NCBI GenBank assembly: GCA_009785885.1
Contig: WQUE01000108.1
Span: 1-13,796 of the forward strand
DNA length: 13,796 nucleotides
Reading direction: 5' to 3'
DNA from: Actinomycetes bacterium
GTDB taxonomy: Bacteria; Actinomycetota; Actinomycetes; Propionibacteriales; Propionibacteriaceae
Shown in pieces: positions 1 through 6,662 of this stretch (its first letter is position 1; each line of letters starts with the position of its first letter). The position numbers and the translations under genes were made by a program. The notes below the pieces were generated by a model. It did not search any database. It saw nothing but the letters and a program-made list of their open reading frames with translations, and was not told the DNA's origin.

Positions 1-466
1 ACCCGGGGACGCCGCGGCGCTGGCGGACCAGCGCGTGGCGTTCCAGCGGGCCCTCGGCGCCGCCGTACCCGACGCGGGCGCCCTGCGCCGGGAGGTGATG
101 GCGTACGTCGCCGGCGAACTCGGCCGGACGCTGTGGGCGTTCCTGGTCCGCGACGAGGTGACAGGCCTTGTCGTGGCCTCGGCATGGCTGGTCGTCGTGG
201 TCCGCATCCCCGGGGGCCGGCACGGCAACGGCCGCATGGGCGTCGTCCTGAACGTGTACACCGACCCGGACCATCGGCACCGCGGGCTGGCCCGCCGGTT
301 GATGCACGAGGTGATCGAGACGGCGCGCGCTCTCGATCTCGCACGCCTCGAACTGGCGGCGACACCACCCGGGCGGCCGCTGTACGAGGCGTTGGGCTTC
401 ACGCCGGACGTCGCCGGCAGCGTCCCGATGGAACTGGCGCTTGGCGCCGACGCGGCCCGGGCGTGA
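1..466 (+). CDS. GNAT-family N-acetyltransferase, 5'-truncated by the window edge
   Basis: The reading frame is open from the first bases of the window, so the true start probably lies upstream; a GTG at 35 exists but has no convincing ribosome binding site. About 154 residues are visible. The C-terminal half has the acetyl-CoA binding signature of the GNAT fold: a beta strand (VVLNVYTDPDHR) followed by the R-x-x-G-L-A loop (HRGLARRLM) and a helix, then the closing strand/helix YEALGFTPD typical of GNAT ends. Such enzymes transfer acetyl from acetyl-CoA to an amine; nothing here tells the substrate. The stop (464-466) lies 1 bp from the stop of the convergent downstream gene. The family assignment is solid, the function is unknown. 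Confidence 0.85.
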   Translation, partial: PGDAAALADQRVAFQRALGAAVPDAGALRREVMAYVAGELGRTLWAFLVRDEVTGLVVASAWLVVVVRIPGGRHGNGRMGVVLNVYTDPDHRHRGLARRLMHEVIETARALDLARLELAATPPGRPLYEALGFTPDVAGSVPMELALGADAARA

Positions 467-467
467 G

Positions 468-1130
468 TCAGCGCAGGTTCGGGGGAAGCGGCTGGGGCAC
501 CTTGGAGATCGGCTTCCGGACGCTCCGGCCGGCGCGGCGCAGGGCGCTGGCGGTGCTCTCGTCGACGGTGCTGACGATGCCCCGGTACAGGCGCAGGCCT
601 CCGGCGCGCAACCGCGCGTCCAGGCTGGTCTTCCAGCTCTCGCCCATGCTCGCCCCGACGGCGAGGCTGTCGTCGCCCAGGCGGTGCCGCAGGTAGGGCG
701 CGGCGTCGGTGTCGGTCTCGAAACGGGCGAGGCTGATCGGCCTCACGGCAAGGTACAACGGATGGCCGGTGGGCAGGATCCTGCCGTCCGGCATGAGTTC
801 GTGCAGGCGCACCTCGCGCACCTCGTCCCACGCCAGGTGCAGCGGGCGGCCACGCCGGCGGGCCAACGTCAGGCCGGAGGCGTCCCACTCGACCCACGAA
901 TGCTCCAGGTCGCGGCGTTCCATCAGCATCAGCGCGATCGCCGCCACGGCCAGGACCGCGCCCAGGACCGTTCCGCCGTTCAGCTTGCCGCCGGGCGACC
1001 ATATGCCCAGGGCGAAGAAACCCGCGCCGAGCAGCAGGCTGAACGCCGGCAGCAGGAAGACGCGGACCACCTCGACGGGCGTCGGGCCGAGGCTGACGTG
1101 TTCCGTGGTCGGTCCGTCGGGTTCGGGCAT
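468..1130 (-). CDS. Two-helix membrane protein of unknown function, possibly PH-like
   Basis: A 220-residue protein that I do not recognise as a named family. The N-terminal ~20 residues are polar. Two hydrophobic segments follow at about residues 22-44 and 51-70, separated by a short Gly-rich turn, giving a hairpin in the membrane with both ends probably cytosolic. The rest (about 75-220) is soluble and basic. Residues 78-110 (WVEWDASGLTL, LHLAWDEVREVRL) alternate strand-like segments in the manner of bacterial PH-like domains that follow a pair of helices in actinobacterial membrane proteins; that is a resemblance, not a proven match. The ATG start is supported by a -10-like TAGGCT exactly 6 nt upstream, consistent with a leaderless transcript. 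The gene is divergent from the uridylyltransferase gene and converges on the acetyltransferase gene. Confidence 0.75.
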   Translation of the reverse strand: MPEPDGPTTEHVSLGPTPVEVVRVFLLPAFSLLLGAGFFALGIWSPGGKLNGGTVLGAVLAVAAIALMLMERRDLEHSWVEWDASGLTLARRRGRPLHLAWDEVREVRLHELMPDGRILPTGHPLYLAVRPISLARFETDTDAAPYLRHRLGDDSLAVGASMGESWKTSLDARLRAGGLRLYRGIVSTVDESTASALRRAGRSVRKPISKVPQPLPPNLR

Positions 1131-1136
1131 GTCTCC

Positions 1137-1142
1137 AGCCTA
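1137..1142 (-). promoter_or_regulatory. -10-like hexamer TAGGCT, leaderless start of the membrane-protein gene
   Basis: On the minus strand TAGGCT is followed by GGAGAC and then ATG at 1130. The hexamer-to-start distance is 6 nt, placing the transcript start on the start codon. The GGAG lies too close to the ATG to act as a normal Shine-Dalgarno sequence. No clear -35 is visible. It is one of five identical arrangements in this window. Confidence 0.55.
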
Positions 1143-1183
1143 GACGGCGCCCGCGCCTGCCACGACCCGACGGGGCCGGGGCC

Positions 1184-1189
1184 TACACT
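1184..1189 (+). promoter_or_regulatory. Candidate -10 hexamer (TACACT) for the uridylyltransferase gene
   Basis: TACACT fits the actinobacterial TANNNT -10 pattern. It would place the transcript start near 1196, giving a leader of about 49 nt before the ATG at 1245. No recognisable -35 lies 16-18 nt upstream. It sits in the divergent region shared with the minus-strand membrane-protein gene, whose own -10 is at 1137-1142. Confidence 0.4.
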
Positions 1190-1196
1190 TCAAGCG

Positions 1197-1220
1197 CCGG
1201 TGTGCGCCGAGCGCACCCGG
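1197..1220 (+). promoter_or_regulatory. Strong hairpin in the 5' leader of the uridylyltransferase gene
   Basis: CCGG (1197-1200), a bulged T (1201) and GTGCGC (1202-1207) pair with GCGCAC (1211-1216) and CCGG (1217-1220) around the loop CGA. This gives ten GC-rich base pairs with one bulge. It begins next to the predicted transcript start and ends 10 nt before the Shine-Dalgarno sequence AAGGAGG. No T-run follows, so it is not an intrinsic terminator. A 5'-terminal stabilising stem or a regulatory leader structure are both possible. Confidence 0.5.
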
Positions 1221-1244
1221 GTCCATGACGAAGGAGGCACGACC

Positions 1245-2648
1245 ATGGCGCGTCCCGCCGATCTTCCAGCCGGGGGCCGCGAGGCCGTCGCCAAGATGCG
1301 CGACGCCGGCGTGAACCCCACGGCCATCGCGGTGTTCGCCGGCTACTACGCCCAGCTGGTGCAGGGCGCCACCGGGCTGATCCCCGAGGCCGACATCGAA
1401 CCGTTGGCGGATGTGCCCCGGTTGGACGACCCATGCGTTTCCGCGGAGGACGTCGGTGCGCTGGCCCGGACGGCCATCATCCGCCTCAACGGCGGATTGG
1501 GGACATCGATGGGGCTGTCGCAAGCCAAGACACTGTTGCCGGTGCGCGAGGGCCACACGTTCCTCGACCTCATCGTCCGTCAGGTGCGCTCGGCGCGGCG
1601 GCGGTACGGGGTGCGGCTGCCGCTGCTGTTCCTGCACAGCTTCAGCACACAGGACGACTGCCTGGCCGCGCTGGAGGCGTATCCGGATCTGCGCGTGGAC
1701 GACCTGCCGCTCGACATGCGGCAAAGCGAGGAGCCGAAGCTGCGCCAGGACACCCTCGCCCCGGTCGCCTGGCCCGCCGAGCCGGCCCTGGAGTGGTGCC
1801 CGCCCGGGCACGGCGACCTGTATCCGACGATGCTCGACTCGGGCATCCTCGATGCGCTTCTGGACGCGGGGTTCGCGTACGCGTCCGTCAGCAACTCGGA
1901 CAATCTCGGGTGCGCCCCATCGGCGAGCCTGGCCGGGTGGTTCGCGCGGAGCGGCGCCCCGTTCGCGGCCGAGATCACCCCCCGCACGCCGATGGATCTC
2001 AAGGGCGGGCACCTGGCGCGCCGCCGGGCCGACGGCCGGCTGATCCTGCGGGAGAGCGCGCAGACGTCCCCGGACGAGATGGCGTTCTTCACCGATGCGG
2101 CGCGGCACCCGCACGCCCACTGCAACAACCTGTGGTTCGATCTTCAGGCCGTGCGGTCCCGCCTGGCCGCGTTGGACGGGGTGCTCGGCCTGCCGCTGAT
2201 CCGGAACGGCAAGACCGTCGATCCGGCCGATCCGGCGAGCCCCGCGGTGTGGCAGCTGGAGTGCGCGATGGGCGCGGCGATCGAGGTGTTCGACGGCGCG
2301 AGCGCGATCGTCGTGCCGCGCAGCCGGTTCGTGCCGGTGAAGACGACGAACGAGCTGGCGCTGCTCCGCAGCGACGTGTTCGATTTCGGCGAGGACGACG
2401 TGCCCCGGCCCGTCGTGCAGCCCCTTCCGGTGGTGAGCCTGAGCGCGGACTACCGGCTCATCGCCGATTTCGAGGCGCTGATGCCGCACCCGCTCGCGTT
2501 GCGCGAGGCGACCAGCCTGACCGTGCGGGGCCGCTGGCGTTTCGGGGCGGACGTGCGCGTCGTGGGCGACGCCGTCCTCGGGCCGGAGGGCGGCGAGGTC
2601 CCCGACGGCACCGTGCTGGGGGATGCGGCGCGCCGATCGAGGTCGTGA
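1245..2648 (+). CDS. UTP-glucose-1-phosphate uridylyltransferase, eukaryotic-type (UDPGP family)
   Basis: A cytosolic enzyme of 467 residues that makes UDP-glucose from UTP and glucose-1-phosphate, the activated glucose for surface polymers, glycolipids and sugar interconversion. It belongs to the UDPGP fold used by eukaryotic UGPases, not the bacterial GalU fold. Landmarks: the nucleotide-binding loop NGGLGTSMG (82-90) with Lys95; PPGHGD (186-191); NSDNLG (217-222); NNLW (294-297); a QLECAMGAA segment (337-345) followed by VPRSRFVPVK ending at Lys366. Length fits the family. The ATG at 1245 is chosen because AAGGAGG (1231-1237) lies 7 nt upstream and family similarity begins just after; the frame is open far upstream but antisense to another gene. 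The next gene is a glycopolymer transferase, suggesting use in envelope synthesis. In the usual G-x-x-x-P-K motif the Pro is Ala here (SQAK). A related UDP-sugar pyrophosphorylase specificity cannot be excluded. Confidence 0.93.
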   Translation: MARPADLPAGGREAVAKMRDAGVNPTAIAVFAGYYAQLVQGATGLIPEADIEPLADVPRLDDPCVSAEDVGALARTAIIRLNGGLGTSMGLSQAKTLLPVREGHTFLDLIVRQVRSARRRYGVRLPLLFLHSFSTQDDCLAALEAYPDLRVDDLPLDMRQSEEPKLRQDTLAPVAWPAEPALEWCPPGHGDLYPTMLDSGILDALLDAGFAYASVSNSDNLGCAPSASLAGWFARSGAPFAAEITPRTPMDLKGGHLARRRADGRLILRESAQTSPDEMAFFTDAARHPHAHCNNLWFDLQAVRSRLAALDGVLGLPLIRNGKTVDPADPASPAVWQLECAMGAAIEVFDGASAIVVPRSRFVPVKTTNELALLRSDVFDFGEDDVPRPVVQPLPVVSLSADYRLIADFEALMPHPLALREATSLTVRGRWRFGADVRVVGDAVLGPEGGEVPDGTVLGDAARRSRS

Positions 2649-2717
2649 CAAGGTAGTTCTCTTGCCAGGGGTGATGGCCGCCGTCCGGGCGCGAAAGCGG
2701 GGACGCACCCGCGGTGT

Positions 2718-2723
2718 TAGGGT
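2718..2723 (+). promoter_or_regulatory. -10-like hexamer TAGGGT, leaderless start of the glycerophosphotransferase gene
   Basis: TAGGGT is followed by GGCCGC and then ATG at 2730, again a 6-nt gap. No Shine-Dalgarno sequence is present in the 25 nt before the ATG, which favours leaderless translation. The 9-mer TTAGGGTGG here (2717-2725) recurs exactly before the MFS gene at 7526-7534. Confidence 0.6.
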
Positions 2724-2729
2724 GGCCGC

Positions 2730-5372
2730 ATGCGTGAGGGGACGGTCGGCGACGGGCCGTTGTTCAGCCTCATCGTGGCCGTCTGCGACGTGGAGCGGTA
2801 TCTGCCGGACTTCATCGCGTCGGTCGATCGCCAGCGGTTCGACCTGCGGCGCGTCGAGGTGATCGCGGTCGACGACGGTTCCACCGACGGATCGTTGCGG
2901 TTGTTGCGGGCCTGGCAGGCCCGCCGGCCCGGGCTGGTTCAGGTGCTGACAAAGGAAAACGGCGGCCAGGCCTCAGCCCGGAACCTCGCCTTGCCGCTTG
3001 CGCGGGGGCGATGGGTCGGGTTCCCCGATCCGGATGACGTCCTCGCGGGCGACTACCTGGCCAAGACCGCCAAGGCGTTGGCCGCGTGCCCGGGTGGGCC
3101 GCCGGACATCGTCCACGTGCCGATGCTCATGTGGGACGAGGCCCGGGGTGTGCGGTCCGACACGCATCCGCGCCGGGAACGTTTCCGGCACCGGGGCGTG
3201 GTCGATCTGGTCGACCACCCCGAGTGCTTCCCCGGCAGCGCGTCGGCGGCGTTCCTGCCGCGCGCGGCGCTTGCCGGGCTGACGTTCAACGAACGGCTGC
3301 GTCCCAACTTCGAGGACGGGGACTTCTGCGCCCGGCACCTCCTGAACCACGCCCGGCCACGCGTCCTGCACGTCAACGGGACGTGGTACCACTACCGCAA
3401 GCGTGCCGACCTGTCCTCCTCGCTCCAGACGCAGGCCCTCGATCCGCGCCGGTTCCTGGTGGTGCCGCGGGAGGGCTATCTCGCGCTGCTCACCGACGCC
3501 GAGCGCCTGCACGGTCGCCCACCCACGTGGCTCCAAGACCTGATCCTGTACGAGATCGGGGGGTTCCTGCGGGCCGATCAGCGCGTGTCCGAGTCGGCGT
3601 CGGCCGCGCAGGGGGAGGTCGGGGCCGCGTTCCTCGCAACCCTGGGGGAGATTGCGGGGCATCTCGAACCATCGGCCATCGAGACGTTCCCCGTGTATCC
3701 GTGGCCGGCCGAGTGGCGCGACCTGCTCATGTACGCCGCGCCCGGACTCGACCACGTGACACCGTACGTGTGGCGGGATCACGTCGACCGGGGAACGGGC
3801 GAGGTGCGCCTCCGGCTGCGATACTGCGGGTCCCGGCAACCGACCGTCGTGCTCGGCGACGACCAGGGCCGTCCGCTCGACGTGCGCGCCCGCAAGGTCA
3901 GGAGCATCGTCTACTTCGGCCAGCCGGCGATGCACGAACTCATCTGGTGGGTCCGGCCAGGGGCCGGGCTCCGCGTGCGCCGGGACGGCACCGACTGGCC
4001 GGTGCGCGACCGGGAGCCGGAACGGGGCCGGGACCGTGCGCCCCGGTCGGCGGCGCTCCTCGGGTCGCTGCGGCGCACGTCCGGGAAAGTGCTGCGCAAG
4101 CGGCCCGGGCTGCGAGCGCTGGCCGGCATGGCGCGTGCCCTGGCCGTCGGGGTGGCGTCGGCGCCCTACGTGCGGTTGCCGTGGGTGCGTGCCCGCTACG
4201 CCGGGGCGTGGACGTTCATGGACTGGTTGTCGGACGCGAACGACAACGGCGAGATGCTGTTCCGGCACGTCCGGGAGCACCGTCTCGACCTCAACGCCTG
4301 GTTCGTGCTGCAGAAAGACACGCCGGACTGGGCGGGGCTCGCCCGCGACCACGGCGACCGGCTCGTCCCGCTCGGCAGCCTGGCGTGGGCCGGCCTGCGG
4401 CGGCTGAACGAGACGTTCGTCACCTCGCAACTGACCCGCGACATCACGGAACCGCCCGGGCTGCGCCACCTCGGCGTCGCGGCGCCCCGGCTGGTGTTCC
4501 TCCAGCACGGTGTGATCCGGGACGACATCTCGCGGTGGCTCAACACCAAGCCGATCGATCTGTGCCTGGCGAGCACGCCCGCCGAGGCCGCCTCGCTCAC
4601 GGACGACGGCACGCCGTACGTCCTTTCGACCAGGGACGTGGCCCTCACCGGCCTGCCGCGCTTCGACCGGCTGTGGCGCCTGGGGCAGGCGTATCCGCCC
4701 GGGCGGCGCGACCTCGTCGTGATCGCCCCGACATGGCGGGCGTCCCTCGTGACAAGGGGCGACGGTGTTGGCCGCCACGAACCGCTGGACGACTTCGCCG
4801 GCAGCCCGTTCGCCCGGGCGTGGCTGGCGTTGCTGCGCGACGACCGGCTGGCGGTCGCTCTCCGTGAGGCGGGTGTGCGCATCGGCCTGTTGCCGCACCC
4901 CAACCTGAAAGCGGCGTGGGCCGGCGTCGACCTGCCGCACGTCGAGGTGCTGGACTTCGTCGGGGAGAACGCGGGACTGGCGTTCGCCCGGGCCGCCGTG
5001 TTCGTCACGGACTACTCGTCGATGGCGTTCTCGTCGGCGTACCTGGGCCGCCCTGTCGTCTACTACCAGTTCGACCGGGACGACTACTTCCGCGGCGGCA
5101 ACGTGTCCCGGCCCGGCTACTTCGACTTCGCCCGCGACGGGTTCGGGCCGGTGGTCACCTCCGCAGAGATAGCCGTGGACGCGATCCTCGGCCTCCTCGC
5201 CGAAACACCTCAGGTCTACGCCGAACGCATGGATCGGGCCTTCGCCTGGCGGGACGGGCACAACTGCGAGCGGGCCCTGGCCGCGATCGAACGGGGCACG
5301 CGTCCGGACACAGAAAACTCCTCGTCACTCGAAGGTGACGAGGAGTCGTCCTGTGCGCGAGAGAGGAGTTGA
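2730..5372 (+). CDS. Bifunctional GT2 glycosyltransferase / CDP-glycerol glycerophosphotransferase (TagF-like)
   Basis: An 880-residue two-enzyme protein, probably acting at the inner membrane face. Residues 10-235 are a GT-A family 2 glycosyltransferase: FSLIVAVCD strand, VDDGSTDGS (47-55), ENGGQASARN (76-85), metal-binding DPDD (100-103) and NFEDGDF (193-199). Residues about 240-490 form a poorly defined linker; 340-425 looks beta-rich. Residues about 490-850 match CDP-glycerol:poly(glycerophosphate) glycerophosphotransferases: LQHG (591-594, His593), PTWR (667-670), PHPN (722-725) and TDYSS (760-764). That family transfers glycerol-phosphate or a related polyol-phosphate from a CDP donor to a teichoic-type polymer on a lipid carrier. 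There is no membrane segment; the basic Arg/Lys-rich region near 430-465 could aid membrane association. The upstream uridylyltransferase could supply UDP-glucose to the GT2 domain, but donor and polymer are not readable from sequence. The last ~18 codons overlap, antisense, a terminator and the tRNA-Leu 3' end. Confidence 0.9.
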   Translation: MREGTVGDGPLFSLIVAVCDVERYLPDFIASVDRQRFDLRRVEVIAVDDGSTDGSLRLLRAWQARRPGLVQVLTKENGGQASARNLALPLARGRWVGFPDPDDVLAGDYLAKTAKALAACPGGPPDIVHVPMLMWDEARGVRSDTHPRRERFRHRGVVDLVDHPECFPGSASAAFLPRAALAGLTFNERLRPNFEDGDFCARHLLNHARPRVLHVNGTWYHYRKRADLSSSLQTQALDPRRFLVVPREGYLALLTDAERLHGRPPTWLQDLILYEIGGFLRADQRVSESASAAQGEVGAAFLATLGEIAGHLEPSAIETFPVYPWPAEWRDLLMYAAPGLDHVTPYVWRDHVDRGTGEVRLRLRYCGSRQPTVVLGDDQGRPLDVRARKVRSIVYFGQPAMHELIWWVRPGAGLRVRRDGTDWPVRDREPERGRDRAPRSAALLGSLRRTSGKVLRKRPGLRALAGMARALAVGVASAPYVRLPWVRARYAGAWTFMDWLSDANDNGEMLFRHVREHRLDLNAWFVLQKDTPDWAGLARDHGDRLVPLGSLAWAGLRRLNETFVTSQLTRDITEPPGLRHLGVAAPRLVFLQHGVIRDDISRWLNTKPIDLCLASTPAEAASLTDDGTPYVLSTRDVALTGLPRFDRLWRLGQAYPPGRRDLVVIAPTWRASLVTRGDGVGRHEPLDDFAGSPFARAWLALLRDDRLAVALREAGVRIGLLPHPNLKAAWAGVDLPHVEVLDFVGENAGLAFARAAVFVTDYSSMAFSSAYLGRPVVYYQFDRDDYFRGGNVSRPGYFDFARDGFGPVVTSAEIAVDAILGLLAETPQVYAERMDRAFAWRDGHNCERALAAIERGTRPDTENSSSLEGDEESSCARERS
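5313..5346 (-). terminator. Intrinsic terminator of tRNA-Leu (minus strand)
   Basis: A perfect 12-bp inverted repeat, ACTCCTCGTCAC (5317-5328) against GTGACGAGGAGT (5335-5346), closes a 6-nt loop. On the minus strand the stem is followed directly by TTTTC (complement of 5312-5316), the U-run expected of a Rho-independent terminator. It starts 8 bp beyond the tRNA 3' end. On the plus strand no T-run follows the stem, so it should stop only the tRNA transcript. It lies wholly inside the plus-strand glycerophosphotransferase gene, over codons 863-873. Confidence 0.85.
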
Positions 5373-5437
5373 ACCTCCACGCCCTTATCGGGCACTGGCA
5401 CCTGAAGCCAGCGCGTCTGCCATTCCGCCACTCGCGC
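5354..5437 (-). tRNA. tRNA-Leu (anticodon CAG)
   Basis: An 84-nt class II tRNA folds completely on the minus strand: 7-bp acceptor stem (GCGCGAG/CTCGCGC), D stem GCG/CGC, 5-bp anticodon stem CTGGC/GCCAG around loop TTCAGGT, long variable arm with stem GCCC/GGGC, and T arm GGAGG-TTCAACT-CCTCT. The discriminator is A. The anticodon CAG (complement of 5402-5404) and the long variable arm identify leucine; it reads CTG, plainly a common leucine codon in these genes. The 3' CCA is not encoded (CAGG follows), so a CCA-adding enzyme is required. Its last 19 nt overlap the end of the convergent glycerophosphotransferase gene. Confidence 0.97.
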
Positions 5438-5453
5438 GCGATGCAGCCCAACG

Positions 5454-5459
5454 AGGGTA
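5454..5459 (-). promoter_or_regulatory. Candidate -10 hexamer (TACCCT) for tRNA-Leu
   Basis: On the minus strand TACCCT lies 16 nt before the first base of the mature tRNA, giving a predicted 5' leader of about 10 nt for RNase P removal. No good -35 is visible at the usual spacing. It is back to back with the ispG promoter hexamer at 5507-5512. Confidence 0.45.
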
Positions 5460-5506
5460 GCACGTGGCCGCAAGGCCTCGCACATCGGACTCGCCACCCG
5501 GCGGAC

Positions 5507-5512
5507 TAGCCT
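5507..5512 (+). promoter_or_regulatory. -10-like hexamer TAGCCT, leaderless start of ispG
   Basis: TAGCCT is followed by GGAGGC and ATG at 5519. The 6-nt gap puts the transcript start on the A of the ATG. The GGAGG would be only 1 nt from the start codon if read as a Shine-Dalgarno sequence, too close for normal initiation, so it is better seen as part of the recurring TANNNT-GG-N4-start pattern. Confidence 0.55.
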
Positions 5513-5518
5513 GGAGGC

Positions 5519-6625
5519 ATGAGCACTGAGGAGCCCGAGCCCGTCCTGGCGGATCGCCGCGTCACCCGCGCGGTCCCGCTGGGCCGTCTCAAGGTCGGGG
5601 GCATCGCCCCGATCACCGTCCAGACGATGACGACGACCCCGACCCACGACGTCGATGCGACCCTGCAGCAGATCGCCGAGGTGACGGCGGCCGGCTGCGA
5701 CATCGTGCGGGTCGCCTGCCCGCGGCAGGAGGACGCCGACGCGCTGGCCGCGATCGCCGCGAAGTCGCCGATCCCGGTGATCGCCGACATCCATTTCCAG
5801 CCCCGCTACGTGTTCGAGGCGATCGAGGCCGGCTGCGCCGGCGTGCGCGTCAATCCCGGCAACATCAAGGCGTTCGACGACCAGGTGGCCGCGATCGCCC
5901 GGGCGGCCACGGACCACGGCACGAGCCTGCGCATCGGCATCAACGCGGGCTCTCTCGACGCCCGGCTGCTCGCGAAGTACGGCCGCGCCACGCCGGAGGC
6001 GCTCGTCGAGAGTGCCCTGTCGGAGGCTCGCCTGTTCGAGGACGTGGGCTTCTACAACTTCGCGATCTCGGTGAAGCACCACGACGTCGTGACGACGGTG
6101 CAGGCGTACCGGCTGTTGTCGCAGGCGTGCGACTACCCGCTGCACCTCGGCGTGACCGAGGCCGGCCCGACGATGCAGGGGACGATCAAGAGCTGCGCGG
6201 CGTTCGCGGTGCTGCTGGCGGAGGGCATCGGCGACACCATCCGGGTGTCGCTGTCCGCGCCGCCGGTCGAGGAGGTCAAGGTCGGCACCAAGCTGCTGGA
6301 GAGCCTGCACCTGCGTCCCCGGACGCTGGAGATCGTGTCGTGCCCGACGTGCGGACGCTGCCAGGTGGACGTGTTCAGCCTGGCCGACCAGGTGACCGAG
6401 GGCCTGAAAGGCCTGGATGTGCCGCTGCGCGTCGCCGTGATGGGCTGCATCGTCAACGGTCCGGGCGAGGCGCGGGAGGCCGATGTCGGCGTGGCGGCCG
6501 GCAACGGGAAGGGCCAGATCTTCGTGCGCGGCGAGGTGGTCGAGACGGTGCCCGAGGCCGAGATCGTTCCCCGGCTCCTCGCGCACGCCCAGACCGTTGC
6601 GGCCGGCGCATCCGCCGCGGGATGA
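5519..6625 (+). CDS. ispG: 4-hydroxy-3-methylbut-2-en-1-yl diphosphate synthase (flavodoxin-type)
   Basis: A cytosolic [4Fe-4S] enzyme (GcpE) of the MEP isoprenoid pathway that reductively opens MEcPP to HMBPP, the penultimate step before IPP and DMAPP. The 368-residue length matches the bacterial form lacking the plant insert. The N-terminal TIM-barrel part includes PITVQTMTTTPT (31-42), IADIHF (88-93) and VRVNPGNI (109-116); GVTEAGPT (211-218) follows. The C-terminal cluster ligands are all present: Cys275 and Cys278 in CPTCGR, Cys310 in MGCIVNGPGE and Glu317, with the 7-residue spacing known from E. coli (Cys305/Glu312). The start at 5519 is supported by the hexamer 6 nt upstream. The downstream acetyltransferase gene begins 37 bp after its stop, the same neighbour as in mycobacteria. 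Its product feeds undecaprenyl phosphate synthesis needed by the envelope genes on both sides. Confidence 0.97.
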   Translation: MSTEEPEPVLADRRVTRAVPLGRLKVGGIAPITVQTMTTTPTHDVDATLQQIAEVTAAGCDIVRVACPRQEDADALAAIAAKSPIPVIADIHFQPRYVFEAIEAGCAGVRVNPGNIKAFDDQVAAIARAATDHGTSLRIGINAGSLDARLLAKYGRATPEALVESALSEARLFEDVGFYNFAISVKHHDVVTTVQAYRLLSQACDYPLHLGVTEAGPTMQGTIKSCAAFAVLLAEGIGDTIRVSLSAPPVEEVKVGTKLLESLHLRPRTLEIVSCPTCGRCQVDVFSLADQVTEGLKGLDVPLRVAVMGCIVNGPGEAREADVGVAAGNGKGQIFVRGEVVETVPEAEIVPRLLAHAQTVAAGASAAG

Positions 6626-6650
6626 GGTGGCGCGCCCGCCGGTTGGGGCA

Positions 6651-6656
6651 TACCGT
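6651..6656 (+). promoter_or_regulatory. -10-like hexamer TACCGT, leaderless GTG start of the DUF4081 acetyltransferase
   Basis: TACCGT is followed by GGCGGG and GTG at 6663, again exactly 6 nt. It lies in the 37-bp gap after ispG, so the acetyltransferase may be transcribed from its own promoter as well as by readthrough. The GGCGGG is not a good Shine-Dalgarno sequence. Confidence 0.45.
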
Positions 6657-6662
6657 GGCGGG

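Noticed and set aside
441..1244. Upstream extension of the uridylyltransferase frame
   Set aside because: The frame is open but antisense to the membrane-protein gene, lacks family similarity, and the ATG at 1245 has a clear AAGGAGG.
2697..2712. GCGGG/CCCGC hairpin after the uridylyltransferase gene
   Set aside because: Five base pairs, no T-run, and it sits just upstream of the next promoter hexamer; not enough for a terminator call.
5513..5518. GGAGGC before ispG as a Shine-Dalgarno sequence
   Set aside because: It lies directly against the ATG, too close for normal initiation, and the same position is occupied by unrelated bases before other genes sharing the hexamer.
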